NCBI RefSeq assembly: GCF_000721265.1
Contig: NZ_JOFZ01000008.1
Location: 62,001-126,000, forward strand
DNA from: Streptomyces sp. NRRL F-5126
GTDB taxonomy: Bacteria; Actinomycetota; Actinomycetes; Streptomycetales; Streptomycetaceae
Direction of reading: 5' to 3'
DNA: 64,000 nucleotides
Positions within the stretch are counted from its first letter, which is position 1; every line of letters starts with the position of its first letter. This document shows, in pieces, positions 32,958 to 42,071 of the stretch. The translations under genes and the position numbers were made by a program. The notes below the pieces were generated by a model. It worked only from the letters and a program-made list of their open reading frames with translations. It had not been told where the DNA came from and searched no databases.

Positions 32958-33911
32958 GTGACCTCTCGACCCGTGCCTCCGACCGACGCGGCCGGCGACG
33001 ACCCCGCAGGCCTCACGGCCGCGGGTGCGGCCGACTTGCCCGCCGACCTCGTGCTGCCCGCCAGGACGCGGCTGATCGCCACCGACCTGGACGGCACCCT
33101 GCTCACCGACGGCAAGGCGGTGTCGGAACGGACGATCGCCGCGCTCGCCGCCGCCGAGGCCGCCGGTATCGCCGTGTTCTTCGTCACCGGCAGGCCGCCG
33201 CGTTGGATGGACGTCGTCAGGGACCACGTGCACGGGCACGGCCTCGCCATCTGCGGCAACGGCGCCGTCGTGGTCGACCTGCGCGCGGGCGACCGGCCGG
33301 TGCGGGTGCGGCCGCTGCCGCGGGCCGTCGCGCTCGACGTCGTGCGGGAGCTGCGCGCCGCCGCGCCCGGCACGTCGTTCGCCGTCGAGCTGACCGACGG
33401 CATCACCTACGAGCCGGAGTACCCGCGCTTCCCCCTCGACCCCGGCACCCTCGTCGCCCCCGCCGAGAAGCTGCTCGACGGCGAGGACGGTGAGGACTGC
33501 GAGGATGGCGACGAGGGGGACTCGCCGGTCATCAAGCTGCTCGCGCACCACCGCGAGCTGACGCCCGACGGCTTCCTCACGCTGGCCCGCACGCTCGCGG
33601 GCGACCGTGCGTCCTTCACCCGGTCGAGCCCCTCCGCGCTCATCGAGGTCAGCGGCCTCGGCGTCAGCAAGGCGAGCACGCTCGCGCTGTGCTGCGCCGA
33701 GCGCGGCATATCCGCCGACGAGGTCGTCGCGTTCGGGGACATGCCGAACGACCTGGAGATGCTGACCTGGGCGGGCACCTCGTACGCCATGGGCAACGCC
33801 CACCCGGACGTCATCGCCGCCGCGAGCGCCAGGACGGCCAGCAACGAGGAGGACGGCGTCGCCGTCGTCATCGAGAGGATCGTCGCCGCGCGGAGCGCGG
33901 ACCGCGGCTGA
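32958..33911 (+). CDS. HAD-superfamily (Cof-type) phosphatase
   Basis: The 317-residue protein has motif I LIATDLDGTLLTDGK (about 39-53), motif II FFVTGRPP, motif III Lys in GVSKASTLALCCAERGI and motif IV VVAFGDMPNDLEML. It belongs to the IIB cap type that removes phosphate from sugar phosphates or cofactors. A stretch of about 15 acidic residues (about 175-188, GEDGEDCEDGDEGD) interrupts the cap and is probably a disordered insertion. GTG 32958. Substrate unknown. Confidence 0.88.
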   Translation: MTSRPVPPTDAAGDDPAGLTAAGAADLPADLVLPARTRLIATDLDGTLLTDGKAVSERTIAALAAAEAAGIAVFFVTGRPPRWMDVVRDHVHGHGLAICGNGAVVVDLRAGDRPVRVRPLPRAVALDVVRELRAAAPGTSFAVELTDGITYEPEYPRFPLDPGTLVAPAEKLLDGEDGEDCEDGDEGDSPVIKLLAHHRELTPDGFLTLARTLAGDRASFTRSSPSALIEVSGLGVSKASTLALCCAERGISADEVVAFGDMPNDLEMLTWAGTSYAMGNAHPDVIAAASARTASNEEDGVAVVIERIVAARSADRG

Positions 33912-33914
33912 GCG

Positions 33915-35453
33915 CTACGACGACGTCTCGGGGGCGCGGGGCGCCTGCCACACGACCGTCGTCCCGGCGCCGCCAGGGCCGAGGCCGCCCGCCACGCTGC
34001 TGGAACCGCCCAGCGCCTCCGCCCGCCGGCTGAGGTTGCGCAGGCCGCTGCGCCTGCCGCCCTCCGGCACGCCCACCCCGTCGTCCGCGACGGTCAGCCG
34101 CACCGCGTCCGTCCCGTCGTCGAGCGCGGCCGCCGCGTCCACGACCACCTCGATGCGGTTGGCGTGCGCGTGCCGGAACGCGTTGGACAGTGCCTCGCGG
34201 AGCGCCGCGATCAGGTTCTTGCCCGTCATCTCCCCCACGGCCGTGTCGAGCGGGCCGACGAACCGGTAGGCCGGCACGAAGCCCAGTGGGACCGCCGCCA
34301 TCTTGATCTCGCGCAGCACGCGCGTCCGCAGCCCTGAGGGCTCCTCGTCCGGCGTCTGCTGGAGCGCGAAGATCGCCGTCCTGATCTCCTGGATCGTCAC
34401 GTCGAGTTCGTCGATCGCCCTGCCCATGCCGGTGCGCACCTCGGCCGCCGTGTCGCGCGTGCGGCCGCTCTCCAGCATCATCCCGGTCGCGAACAGCCGC
34501 TGGATCACGACGTCGTGGAGGTCGCGGGCGATACGGTCGCGATCCTCGAGGACGGCGAGCCGCTCGCGGTCGCGCTGGGCCTGAGCCATCATCAGCGCCA
34601 GCGCCGCCTGCGAGGCGAACTGCCCGGCGAGGATCCGCTCCGTCTCGCTGAACCGCCTCGCGCCGCGCCCCCTTGGCGTGGCGAGCGCGCCGAGCACCCG
34701 GCCGCCGCTCTCCAGCGGCAGCAGCATCAAAGGCCCGTAAGAGTCCGCGAAGCCGGAGGAGCGCGCCTCGCTCGCGGCGTCGTCCATGAAGACGGACTCG
34801 CCCTCCAGCAGAGCGGTCACGACGGGGCTCGCGGGCAGTACGGCGCCGAGCCGCGTGCTCGGAGTGTCGGAGCACACGGCGACGATCTCCAGGCCGCCGT
34901 CCCCCGTGGGCAGCAGGACGACGCCCGCGTCGGCGTCCGCGAGGCGCCTGGCCTGCTCGGCGACCACCGCCAGGGGGTCGGCCGTGTCGCCGCCCGACAG
35001 CAGCGCCGTGGTGACGGCCACCGACCCGTCGATCCACCGCTCGCGCTGCCTGGCCGCCTCGTAGAGGCGTGCGTTGCCGATCGCTATCCCGGCGGCCGTG
35101 GCGAGGACGCGCATCATGTGCAGGTCCTGGCCGGTGAACTCCTCGCCGCCGTGCTTGTCCGCGAGGTAGAGGTGGCCGAAGATCCGGCCCTGGACGCGGA
35201 TCGGCACACCGATCCGCTCGATCAGCTCCCCGGCCCTGCCGTACGTGACGAACTCGGCGTAGCCGTCCCCCGTCTCGTCCACGACGCCGATCGCCGTGTA
35301 CCGCGCGCCCGACAGCTCCGCCGCGGTCTCGCAGATGCGGTCGAGGGTCGAGCGCAGTTCGAGATCGGTGCCGATGGACCGCATGGCTTCGAGCAGCCGC
35401 GGCACCCCGGCGCTGAATTCGGCGGGTGGTTCTGCGGGGAGCTCGGGCTGCAT
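33915..35453 (-). CDS. Two-GAF sensor histidine kinase (DevS/DosS-like)
   Basis: The 512-residue soluble kinase has GAF1 (about 30-145; ICETAAELSGARYTAIGVVD) and GAF2 (about 160-300; ADADAGVVLLPTGDGGLEIV). A HisKA_3 box carries His in RIARDLHDVVIQRLFATGMM, with HATPase N-box LREALSNAFRHAHANRIEV and G-box DDGVGVPEGGRRSGLRNL. No response regulator is adjacent. DevS-type GAF domains bind heme to sense oxygen or redox; the heme His could not be confirmed by eye. It is next to the cyd operon, which is suggestive but not proof of a redox role. Confidence 0.88.
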   Translation of the reverse strand: MQPELPAEPPAEFSAGVPRLLEAMRSIGTDLELRSTLDRICETAAELSGARYTAIGVVDETGDGYAEFVTYGRAGELIERIGVPIRVQGRIFGHLYLADKHGGEEFTGQDLHMMRVLATAAGIAIGNARLYEAARQRERWIDGSVAVTTALLSGGDTADPLAVVAEQARRLADADAGVVLLPTGDGGLEIVAVCSDTPSTRLGAVLPASPVVTALLEGESVFMDDAASEARSSGFADSYGPLMLLPLESGGRVLGALATPRGRGARRFSETERILAGQFASQAALALMMAQAQRDRERLAVLEDRDRIARDLHDVVIQRLFATGMMLESGRTRDTAAEVRTGMGRAIDELDVTIQEIRTAIFALQQTPDEEPSGLRTRVLREIKMAAVPLGFVPAYRFVGPLDTAVGEMTGKNLIAALREALSNAFRHAHANRIEVVVDAAAALDDGTDAVRLTVADDGVGVPEGGRRSGLRNLSRRAEALGGSSSVAGGLGPGGAGTTVVWQAPRAPETSS

Positions 35454-35535
35454 GAAACGAGACTAATAAGGACGAATGGGGAGAGAAAGTCGACCATCGT
35501 CCCCGGCGGCCAGGGGCCGGCGACCGGGCGACGTT

Positions 35536-38500
35536 CTACGCGCGCCCCGCGGCCACCATGTCCCCCGCGCGTTCCCGCTCGGCCATCCGCCGCAGCGGCC
35601 CGTCGACGGCGGCGAGCTGAGCGTACGGGCCGCGCTGCACGGCCCGGCCCTCCTCAAGCACGACGACCTCGTCCACGGCGTCGAGGCCGTGCAGCCGGTG
35701 GGTGATCAGCAGCGTCGTACGACCCCGCGTCGCCGCCAGCAGGTCGGCGGTCAGGGCGTCCCCGGTCGCGATGTCGAGGTGTTCCGCGGGCTCGTCGAGG
35801 ACGAGGACGGGGAAGTCCGCGAGCAGCGCGCGTGCCAGCACGAGCCGCTGCCGCTGCCCGCCCGACAACTGGGTGCCGTGCTCGCCGACGAGGGTGTCGA
35901 GGCCGTGCGGCAGGCCTTCGACCCAGTCGAGCAGCCGTGCCGCCCGCAGTGCGTCCCGCAGTTGTTCCTCCGTCGCGTCCGTGCGGGCGAGGCGCAGGTT
36001 CTCGCGCACGGAGCTGTCGAAGACGTGGGCGTCCTGCGCGCACAGCCCGACGAGGCGGCGCACCTGGTCGCCGCCGAGCGCGGCCGCGGCCGTGCCGCCG
36101 AGGCTCCACGTGCCGTCGCGCGTGTCGAGGAAGCGGAGCAGCACCTGTGCGAGCGTCGTCTTGCCCGACCCCGAGGGGCCGACGACGGCGACGCGCCTGC
36201 CTGCGGTGAGCGTCAGGTCGAAGTCCGTCAACGCGTCGCGCTCGGCGTCCGGGTAGCGCGCGCTCACGCCGTTCAGCGTGAGCGGGAACGGTGACGCCGG
36301 CGGCTGCGCGGGCCGCTCGGGCTCCGCGACGGGCACGGGCGCGTCGAGCACCTCGTACACGCGCTCGGCGCTGCGCCGCGCACGCTGCCGTGCCTGCACG
36401 GCGAGCGGCAGCCCCGCGACGGCCTCGAAGGCGGCGAGCGGGGTGAGGACGACGACGGCCAGCTCGACGCCGGACAGCCGGCCCTCGCGCACCGCGCTCA
36501 CGCCGGCGACGGCCGCCGCCGCCACGGTGAGGCCGCGGACGAGCGCGGAGAGCCCGGCCCCGAGCGCGGTCGCCGCGGCACCGCGCGCCACGAGGGACGT
36601 CAGCTCCGCGTCGGCCGCGCGGGCCTCGCGCAGCGCCCGGGGCAGCGCCCCGGCGACCGTGATCTCGGCGACGCCGCGCAGGAGTTCCGCGACGCGGACG
36701 GCGAGCGCGCCTCGCGCGGGCGCGAGCCGCGGTTCGGCGTGGCGGGCGAGCGCACCGCTGAGGCCCGGGACTCCGGCGCCCGCGATGAGCAGGCCGCAGG
36801 CGAGCACGGCGCCCGCCGCCGGCAGCAGCCACGCGGTGAACGCGACGGTCGCGGCGGACACCAGCACCGCGGTGGACGCGGGCAGCAGCCAGCGCAGCCA
36901 GTAGTCCTGGAGCTGGTCGACGTCCGCGACGAGCCGGCTCAGCAGGTCGCCGCGCCGAGTCGTGCGCAGCCCGGCGGGCGCGATGCGTTCGAGCCGCCGG
37001 TACACGCCGACGCGGACGCCCGCGAGCAGCCGCAGCACGGCGTCGTGCGACACGAGACGCTCGGCGTAGCGGAAGACCGAGCGGCCGATGCCGAAGGTGC
37101 GCGTCGCGGTGATCGCGACCATCAGGTAGAGGACGGGCGGGTGTTGCGAGGCGCGCGAGATGAGCCAGCCGGAGACCGCCATCAGGCCGATCGCGGAGCC
37201 CACGGCGAGGCTGCCGAGCACCAGCGCGAGCAGCAGCCTGCCGCGCAGCGGCCCTGCGGCCGCGCGCACTCGCGCGAGAGGGTGCGCGCCCGCGCCTTCG
37301 GCGGGGAACGCCTCCTGTCCGGCATGCGTGAGGTCGCCGGGGCCGGCGGCTTCGGGGCGGCCGCCGGGCGCGGGGCGTACGGGACGTACGGCGCGTTTCG
37401 CGTCCGTGTCCGCGACCACTTCCACGTCCACGGGGTCCGCCTCGCCGGAAGTGCCGGACGCGCCCGGCTGCGACAGCGTCACCACGCGGTCGGCCGCCGC
37501 GAGCAGCGCGGGCCTGTGGGCGACGAGCAGCACCGTGCGGCCGGCCGCGAGGCGCCGCACGGCGTCCACGATGCCGGCCTCCGTCTCGCCGTCGAGCGCC
37601 GCCGTCGGCTCGTCGAGCAGCAGCAGCGGGCGGTCCGCGAGGAACGCCCTGGCCAGCGCGAGGCGCCGGCGCTGGCCAGCGGACAGCCCGGCGCCGTCCT
37701 CGCCGAGACGGGTCTCGGCGCCGCGGGGGAGCGCCGCGACGAAGTCGTACGCCCCCGCCTCACGCAGCGCCGCCCACACCGCCGCGTCGTCCGCGTCGGG
37801 CCTGGCAAGACGCACGTTCTCGGCGATGGTCCCCGCGAAGACGTAGGGCACCTGCGGGACCCAGGCGATCCGCTCGCGCCACCGCTCCAGATCGACGGAC
37901 GCCAGATCGGCGCCGCCGAGGCGAACGTCGCCCTCGGACGGCCGCACGAACCCGAGCACGACGTCGAGCAGCGTGGACTTCCCCGCGCCGCTCGGCCCCG
38001 TGAGCGCCACCGTCTCCCCCGGCTCGACGGTCAGGTCCGCCGCGTCCAGTGACGGCGTGGCCCGGCCCTCGTGACGTACGGTCACGTCCGTCAGCTCAAG
38101 GCGTACGGACCGCGGCACCCGCGAGCCGCCCGGGGCGGGCGCGTCGCACTCGAGCACCTCGAAGATCTCCTCGGCGGCCGCGAGCCCCTCGGCCGCCGCG
38201 TGGTACTGCGTGCCCACCTGCCGGATCGGCAGGTACGCCTCCGGCGCGAGTACGAGCACCAGCAGGCCCGTGTACAGGTCCAGGTCGCCGTGGACGAGGC
38301 GCAGCCCGATCCCGACCGCCACCAGGGCCACGGACAGGGTGGACAGCAGTTCCAGCGCGAAGGACGAGAGGAACGCGATGCGCAGCGTCCGTACCGTCGC
38401 TTGCCGGTACTCCGAGGTGATCCTGCGGATCGACTCGGCCTGCGCCGCGGCCCGGCCGAAGACCTTGAGCGTCGGCAACCCGGCGACCACGTCGAGGAAG

Positions 38501-39096
38501 TGTCCTGACAGCCGGGACAGCAGCCGCCACTGGCGATCGGTCCTCGCCTGGGTGACCCAGCCGATGAGCGCCATGAACAGCGGGATGAGCGGCAGGGTTG
38601 CCACGATGATCGCCGCCGAGATCCAGTCGTCGGTGACGATGCGGGCGAGCACGGCCACCGGCACGACGACCGCCAGGCCGAGCTGGGGCAGGTAGCGCGC
38701 GAAGTAGTCGTCCAGCGCGTCCACTCCGCGGGTGGCGAGGGTGACGAGCGACCCCGTGCGCCGGGCGCTCAGCCATCCGGGACCGAGCTCGGCCGCCCGC
38801 GCGAGGAGCCTGCCGCGCAGTTCGGACTTGACGGCGGCGCTGGTGCGGTGCGCGGCCAGTTCCGTCAGCCAGGCCACCAGCGCCCTGCCGAGCGCCACCG
38901 CCGCGAGCAGCAGCAGCGGCGTGCGCAGGGCGCCGAGCCCCTCGCCGTGGTGGAACGCGCCGACCACGACGTCCGCGATCAGCATCGCCTGGGCGATGAC
39001 GAGGCCGGCCCCCAGCAGGCCGAGCGCCACCGTGGCGATCAGGAAGAAGCGGGTCGCCCGCGCGTAGCGGAGCAGCCGGGGATCGATTGGTTTCAC
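35536..39096 (-). CDS. cydCD: Fused CydD-CydC ABC exporter for cytochrome bd assembly
   Basis: The 1186-residue protein joins CydD and CydC. Half 1: six membrane helices, Walker A TGPSGAGKSTLLD, signature LSAGQRRRLALARAF. Half 2: helices, Walker A VGPSGSGKTTLAQ, signature LSGGQRQRLVLARAL. It exports reduced thiols (glutathione/cysteine in E. coli) needed for cytochrome bd maturation. A linker of about 70 residues (around 590-650; DVEVVADTDAKRAV...) joins the halves, as in Streptomyces fusions. The start is uncertain: GTG 39096 (protein begins VKPIDPRLL) or GTG 39105. Both lie in or next to a parS site that covers the initiation region. It follows cydB by about 20 bp and is presumably in the cydA operon. 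Confidence 0.95.
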   Translation of the reverse strand: MKPIDPRLLRYARATRFFLIATVALGLLGAGLVIAQAMLIADVVVGAFHHGEGLGALRTPLLLLAAVALGRALVAWLTELAAHRTSAAVKSELRGRLLARAAELGPGWLSARRTGSLVTLATRGVDALDDYFARYLPQLGLAVVVPVAVLARIVTDDWISAAIIVATLPLIPLFMALIGWVTQARTDRQWRLLSRLSGHFLDVVAGLPTLKVFGRAAAQAESIRRITSEYRQATVRTLRIAFLSSFALELLSTLSVALVAVGIGLRLVHGDLDLYTGLLVLVLAPEAYLPIRQVGTQYHAAAEGLAAAEEIFEVLECDAPAPGGSRVPRSVRLELTDVTVRHEGRATPSLDAADLTVEPGETVALTGPSGAGKSTLLDVVLGFVRPSEGDVRLGGADLASVDLERWRERIAWVPQVPYVFAGTIAENVRLARPDADDAAVWAALREAGAYDFVAALPRGAETRLGEDGAGLSAGQRRRLALARAFLADRPLLLLDEPTAALDGETEAGIVDAVRRLAAGRTVLLVAHRPALLAAADRVVTLSQPGASGTSGEADPVDVEVVADTDAKRAVRPVRPAPGGRPEAAGPGDLTHAGQEAFPAEGAGAHPLARVRAAAGPLRGRLLLALVLGSLAVGSAIGLMAVSGWLISRASQHPPVLYLMVAITATRTFGIGRSVFRYAERLVSHDAVLRLLAGVRVGVYRRLERIAPAGLRTTRRGDLLSRLVADVDQLQDYWLRWLLPASTAVLVSAATVAFTAWLLPAAGAVLACGLLIAGAGVPGLSGALARHAEPRLAPARGALAVRVAELLRGVAEITVAGALPRALREARAADAELTSLVARGAAATALGAGLSALVRGLTVAAAAVAGVSAVREGRLSGVELAVVVLTPLAAFEAVAGLPLAVQARQRARRSAERVYEVLDAPVPVAEPERPAQPPASPFPLTLNGVSARYPDAERDALTDFDLTLTAGRRVAVVGPSGSGKTTLAQVLLRFLDTRDGTWSLGGTAAAALGGDQVRRLVGLCAQDAHVFDSSVRENLRLARTDATEEQLRDALRAARLLDWVEGLPHGLDTLVGEHGTQLSGGQRQRLVLARALLADFPVLVLDEPAEHLDIATGDALTADLLAATRGRTTLLITHRLHGLDAVDEVVVLEEGRAVQRGPYAQLAAVDGPLRRMAERERAGDMVAAGRA

Positions 39097-39103
39097 GTGA
39101 AAC
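39090..39103. promoter_or_regulatory. parS site overlapping the cydCD start codon
   Basis: The sequence gtttcacgtgaaac is the core ParB-binding palindrome used by Streptomyces and many other bacteria. Here it spans the cydB-cydCD junction and includes the cydCD start codon region. ParB nucleates here and spreads to organise the origin region. It is one of four copies in this window. Confidence 0.92.
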
Positions 39104-39115
39104 ACCCGCTCCCGG

Positions 39116-40141
39116 TCAGTGCGCGTCGGCCGCGCGAACGGTCGAGCCGCCGGCGATGTGCTGGGTCCCGATGCGCTTGCGGAAGACCCAGTAGGTCCAG
39201 CCCTGGTAGAGCAGCACCAGCGGTGTCGCGAACCCGGCACACCAGGTCATGATCTTCAGCGTGTAGGGGGACGAGGAGGCGTTGGCGACGGTCAGGCTCC
39301 ACCGGGGGTCGAGCGAGGACGGCATGACGTCGGGGAACAGCGTGAAGAAGTACGTCGCGACGAGACCCACGATCGCCAGCCCCGACAGGGCGAACGACCA
39401 CCCCTCGCGCCCGCGCCCGTTGGCCCCCACCGCGAGAACGAGCGCGGTGAGCGCACCGGCCGCGGCGAACAGCGACTCCGCGTCGCCGCTGTCGACCTGG
39501 GTCCAGGCGAGGAAGCCCGCCACCACGGCGACGGTCACCGCCCCGAGCGCCCCGGCCAGCCGCCTGGCCCGTACCCGTATGTCACCGACCGTCTTCAGCG
39601 CCGCGAACACCGCCCCGTGGAAGGTGAACAGGAGCAGCGTCACCGCGCCGCCGAGCAGGGAGTACTGGTTGACGACGTCTCCCAGGCCGCCCACGTAGTC
39701 GCCGTGCGCGTCGATCGCCACGCCGTGCACGAGGTCGGCGAACAGGACGCCCCACACGACGGCCGGCAGCAGCGACGTCCAGAAGATCGCGTGCTCCCAG
39801 TTGCGCTGCCAGCGCTCCTCGGGCCGCTTGGCCCGGAACTCGAACGCGACGCCGCGCACGATCAGGCAGACAAGGATCAGCAGCAGCGGCAGGTAGAAGC
39901 CGGAGAACAGGCTGGCGTACCAGTCGGGGAACGCCGCGAAGGTCGCGCCCGCCGCGCTGATCAGCCAGACCTCGTTGCCGTCCCAGACAGGACCGATGGT
40001 GTTGATCAGGACGCGCCGTTCGGTGCGGTCGCGTGCCAGCACCTTCGTCAGGACCCCGATGCCGAAGTCGAACCCTTCGAGGAAGAAGTAACCGGTCCAC
40101 AGGACCGCTATCAGCACGAACCAGATGTCGTGGAGCTGCAT
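39116..40141 (-). CDS. cydB: Cytochrome bd ubiquinol oxidase subunit II
   Basis: The 341-residue membrane protein has about eight helices and opens MQLHDIWFVLIAVLWTGYFF, GFDFGIGVLTKVLARDRTER and VLINTIGPVWDGNEVWLISA, all hallmarks of CydB. With CydA it oxidises menaquinol with oxygen under low oxygen supply. It follows cydA by 14 bp; part of cydA-cydB-cydCD. Confidence 0.96.
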   Translation of the reverse strand: MQLHDIWFVLIAVLWTGYFFLEGFDFGIGVLTKVLARDRTERRVLINTIGPVWDGNEVWLISAAGATFAAFPDWYASLFSGFYLPLLLILVCLIVRGVAFEFRAKRPEERWQRNWEHAIFWTSLLPAVVWGVLFADLVHGVAIDAHGDYVGGLGDVVNQYSLLGGAVTLLLFTFHGAVFAALKTVGDIRVRARRLAGALGAVTVAVVAGFLAWTQVDSGDAESLFAAAGALTALVLAVGANGRGREGWSFALSGLAIVGLVATYFFTLFPDVMPSSLDPRWSLTVANASSSPYTLKIMTWCAGFATPLVLLYQGWTYWVFRKRIGTQHIAGGSTVRAADAH

Positions 40142-40155
40142 GGCTGGTCGGCTCC

Positions 40156-41670
40156 TCAGTACGAGAAGGCCATCGGCCGGTCGGCGTCCGCCTCTTCGCG
40201 GTCGCCCCCGATCCGGGTGGGCGGGTGGAGATCGGATTCGGTGAGCTCGGGCGGCCCCGCCTTGACGTACTTCACCATCAGCCTGAACTCGACGACCGCG
40301 AGGATCGCGTACAGCAGGGTGAAGACGATCAGGGACGTGAGGACCTCACCCTGCGACACACCGGGGGAGACCGCGTCGGAGGTGCGGAGCACGCCGTACA
40401 CGACCCAGGGCTGCCGGCCGTTCTCGGTGAAGATCCAGCCCCAGGACATGGCGATCATGGGGAACGTCATGGTCCACGCGGCGGCGATCCAGTACCACCG
40501 GGCGAGCTTGGGGTGGAGCACCTTGTTGCGGAAGAGGACCAGATGGGGCACCTCGTCGGGCCCCGTCCGCAGCCGGGCGGGCAGCATGAACTTCTTGCGG
40601 GTCAGCCAGAGGCCGAGCATGCCGAGGGCGAAGGACGCCATGCCGAACCCGATCATCCAGCGGAATCCCCAGTAGGCGACCGGGATGTTGGGCCGGTAGT
40701 CGCCGGGCCCGAACTGGTGCTGCTCGGCCTTGTTGACGTCGTTGATGCCGGGGACGTGCGACGAGAAGTCGTCGTGGGCGAGGAACGAGAGCAGCCCGGG
40801 GATCTCGAGCTCGACGGTGTTGTGGCCCTTGGCGACGTCCCCGTAGGCGAAGATCGAGAAGGGCGCGGGCGACGCGCCGTCCCAGAGCGCCTCGGCCGAG
40901 GCCATCTTCATGGGCTGCTGCTTGAACATGACCTTGCCGAGCTGGTCGCCGCTCACGGCGGTGAGCAGGCCGGCGATCACCACGGTGATCAGGCCGAGCC
41001 GCAGTGAGGTGCGCATCACCGGGATGTGCTTCTTGCGCGCCAGGTGGAAGGCCGCGACGCCCACCACGAACGCGCCGCCGACCAGGAACGAGGCCGTGAT
41101 CGTGTGCGCGAACTGCGTGATGGCCGTGTTCTGGGTCAGCACCGAGAGGAAGTCGTCGAGTTCGGCGCGGCCCGTCTTCTTGTCGATGTGGTACCCGGTC
41201 GGGTGCTGCATCCAGGAGTTCGCCGCGAGGATGAAGTACGCGGACAGGATCGTGCCGAGGGAGACCATCCATATGCAGGCCAGGTGGATCTTCTTCGGCA
41301 GCTTGTCCCAGCCGAATATCCACAGGCCCACGAAGGTGGACTCGAAGAAGAACGCGATCAGCGCCTCGAAGGCGAGCGGGGCACCGAAGACGTCACCGAC
41401 GAACCGCGAGTAGTCCGACCAGTTCATGCCGAACTGGAACTCCTGCACGATGCCGGTGACCACGCCCATCGCGATGTTGATCAGGAACAGCTTTCCCCAG
41501 AACTTCGTGGCCGTGAGGTACTTCGGGTTCTCGGTACGGACCCAGGCGGTCTCCAGGCCGGCCGTGATGGCGGCGAGGGAGATCGTGAGCGGCACGAAGA
41601 GGAAGTGGTAGACGGTGGTGATGCCGAACTGCCATCGCGCCAGGGTGTCGGGCGCCAGAGCGAGGTCCAC
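40156..41670 (-). CDS. cydA: Cytochrome bd ubiquinol oxidase subunit I
   Basis: The 504-residue protein carries the hemes b558, b595 and d and the quinol-binding Q-loop. Markers: LARWQFGITTVYHFLFVPLT (N-terminal helix with heme-ligand His), EFQFGMNWSDYSRFVGDVFG and NGRQPWVVYGVLRTSDA (the conserved GRQPW). GTG 41670 has AAGGAG about eight bases upstream. A Rex operator lies about 80 bp upstream, so expression should rise when NADH is high and oxygen low. Confidence 0.96.
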   Translation of the reverse strand: MDLALAPDTLARWQFGITTVYHFLFVPLTISLAAITAGLETAWVRTENPKYLTATKFWGKLFLINIAMGVVTGIVQEFQFGMNWSDYSRFVGDVFGAPLAFEALIAFFFESTFVGLWIFGWDKLPKKIHLACIWMVSLGTILSAYFILAANSWMQHPTGYHIDKKTGRAELDDFLSVLTQNTAITQFAHTITASFLVGGAFVVGVAAFHLARKKHIPVMRTSLRLGLITVVIAGLLTAVSGDQLGKVMFKQQPMKMASAEALWDGASPAPFSIFAYGDVAKGHNTVELEIPGLLSFLAHDDFSSHVPGINDVNKAEQHQFGPGDYRPNIPVAYWGFRWMIGFGMASFALGMLGLWLTRKKFMLPARLRTGPDEVPHLVLFRNKVLHPKLARWYWIAAAWTMTFPMIAMSWGWIFTENGRQPWVVYGVLRTSDAVSPGVSQGEVLTSLIVFTLLYAILAVVEFRLMVKYVKAGPPELTESDLHPPTRIGGDREEADADRPMAFSY

Positions 41671-42071
41671 GTCGTCTCTCCTTACTTCGCCGTGGTCACG
41701 CGGCCCGCACCGGCCCATGGGTGGTCATACCCCCATGAACCAGGCGAGCTTGTGAATGCGTTCACATTCACAAGACAAGTATTGCTCACCCATTTGCCGC
41801 ACAATCACGCGGGGGTACGTCGCCTACGTCACATATGAGCCGTCTCATACGGACCTCGCCCGCCGCACACGAAAAGCACCGTTGAACACGGCGAACATAG
41901 CGCCCATACAGGGATGAATCGGCGCGACGGGGGCAACGAGAAGCCGCCCCGGCACACGTCACCGGGGCGGCGGAAACCGCTCCGCCCGGCCGGGTCCCCG
42001 CCGGCCGGGCGCGTCGCATCTCACATCCGCGGGCGCGTCACACCTTCGACCGGTGCCCGCCCGCGACTCCC
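41671..42071. promoter_or_regulatory. cydA upstream region
   Basis: This 401-bp region between cydA and the 3' end of hisC has no gene. It contains the Rex operator (41751-41766) and must hold the cydA promoter, reading leftwards. The 41,880-42,071 part is GC-rich filler without recognisable signals. Confidence 0.7.
41751..41766. promoter_or_regulatory. Rex operator (ROP)
   Basis: tgtgaatgcgttcaca at 41751-41766 matches the Rex consensus TGTGAACGCGTTCACA with one change. A near repeat of the right half (ttcacaag) follows at 41767. Rex is the NAD+/NADH-sensing repressor known to control cydABCD in Streptomyces. Its position about 80 bp from the cydA start fits a promoter-overlapping operator. 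Confidence 0.88.
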
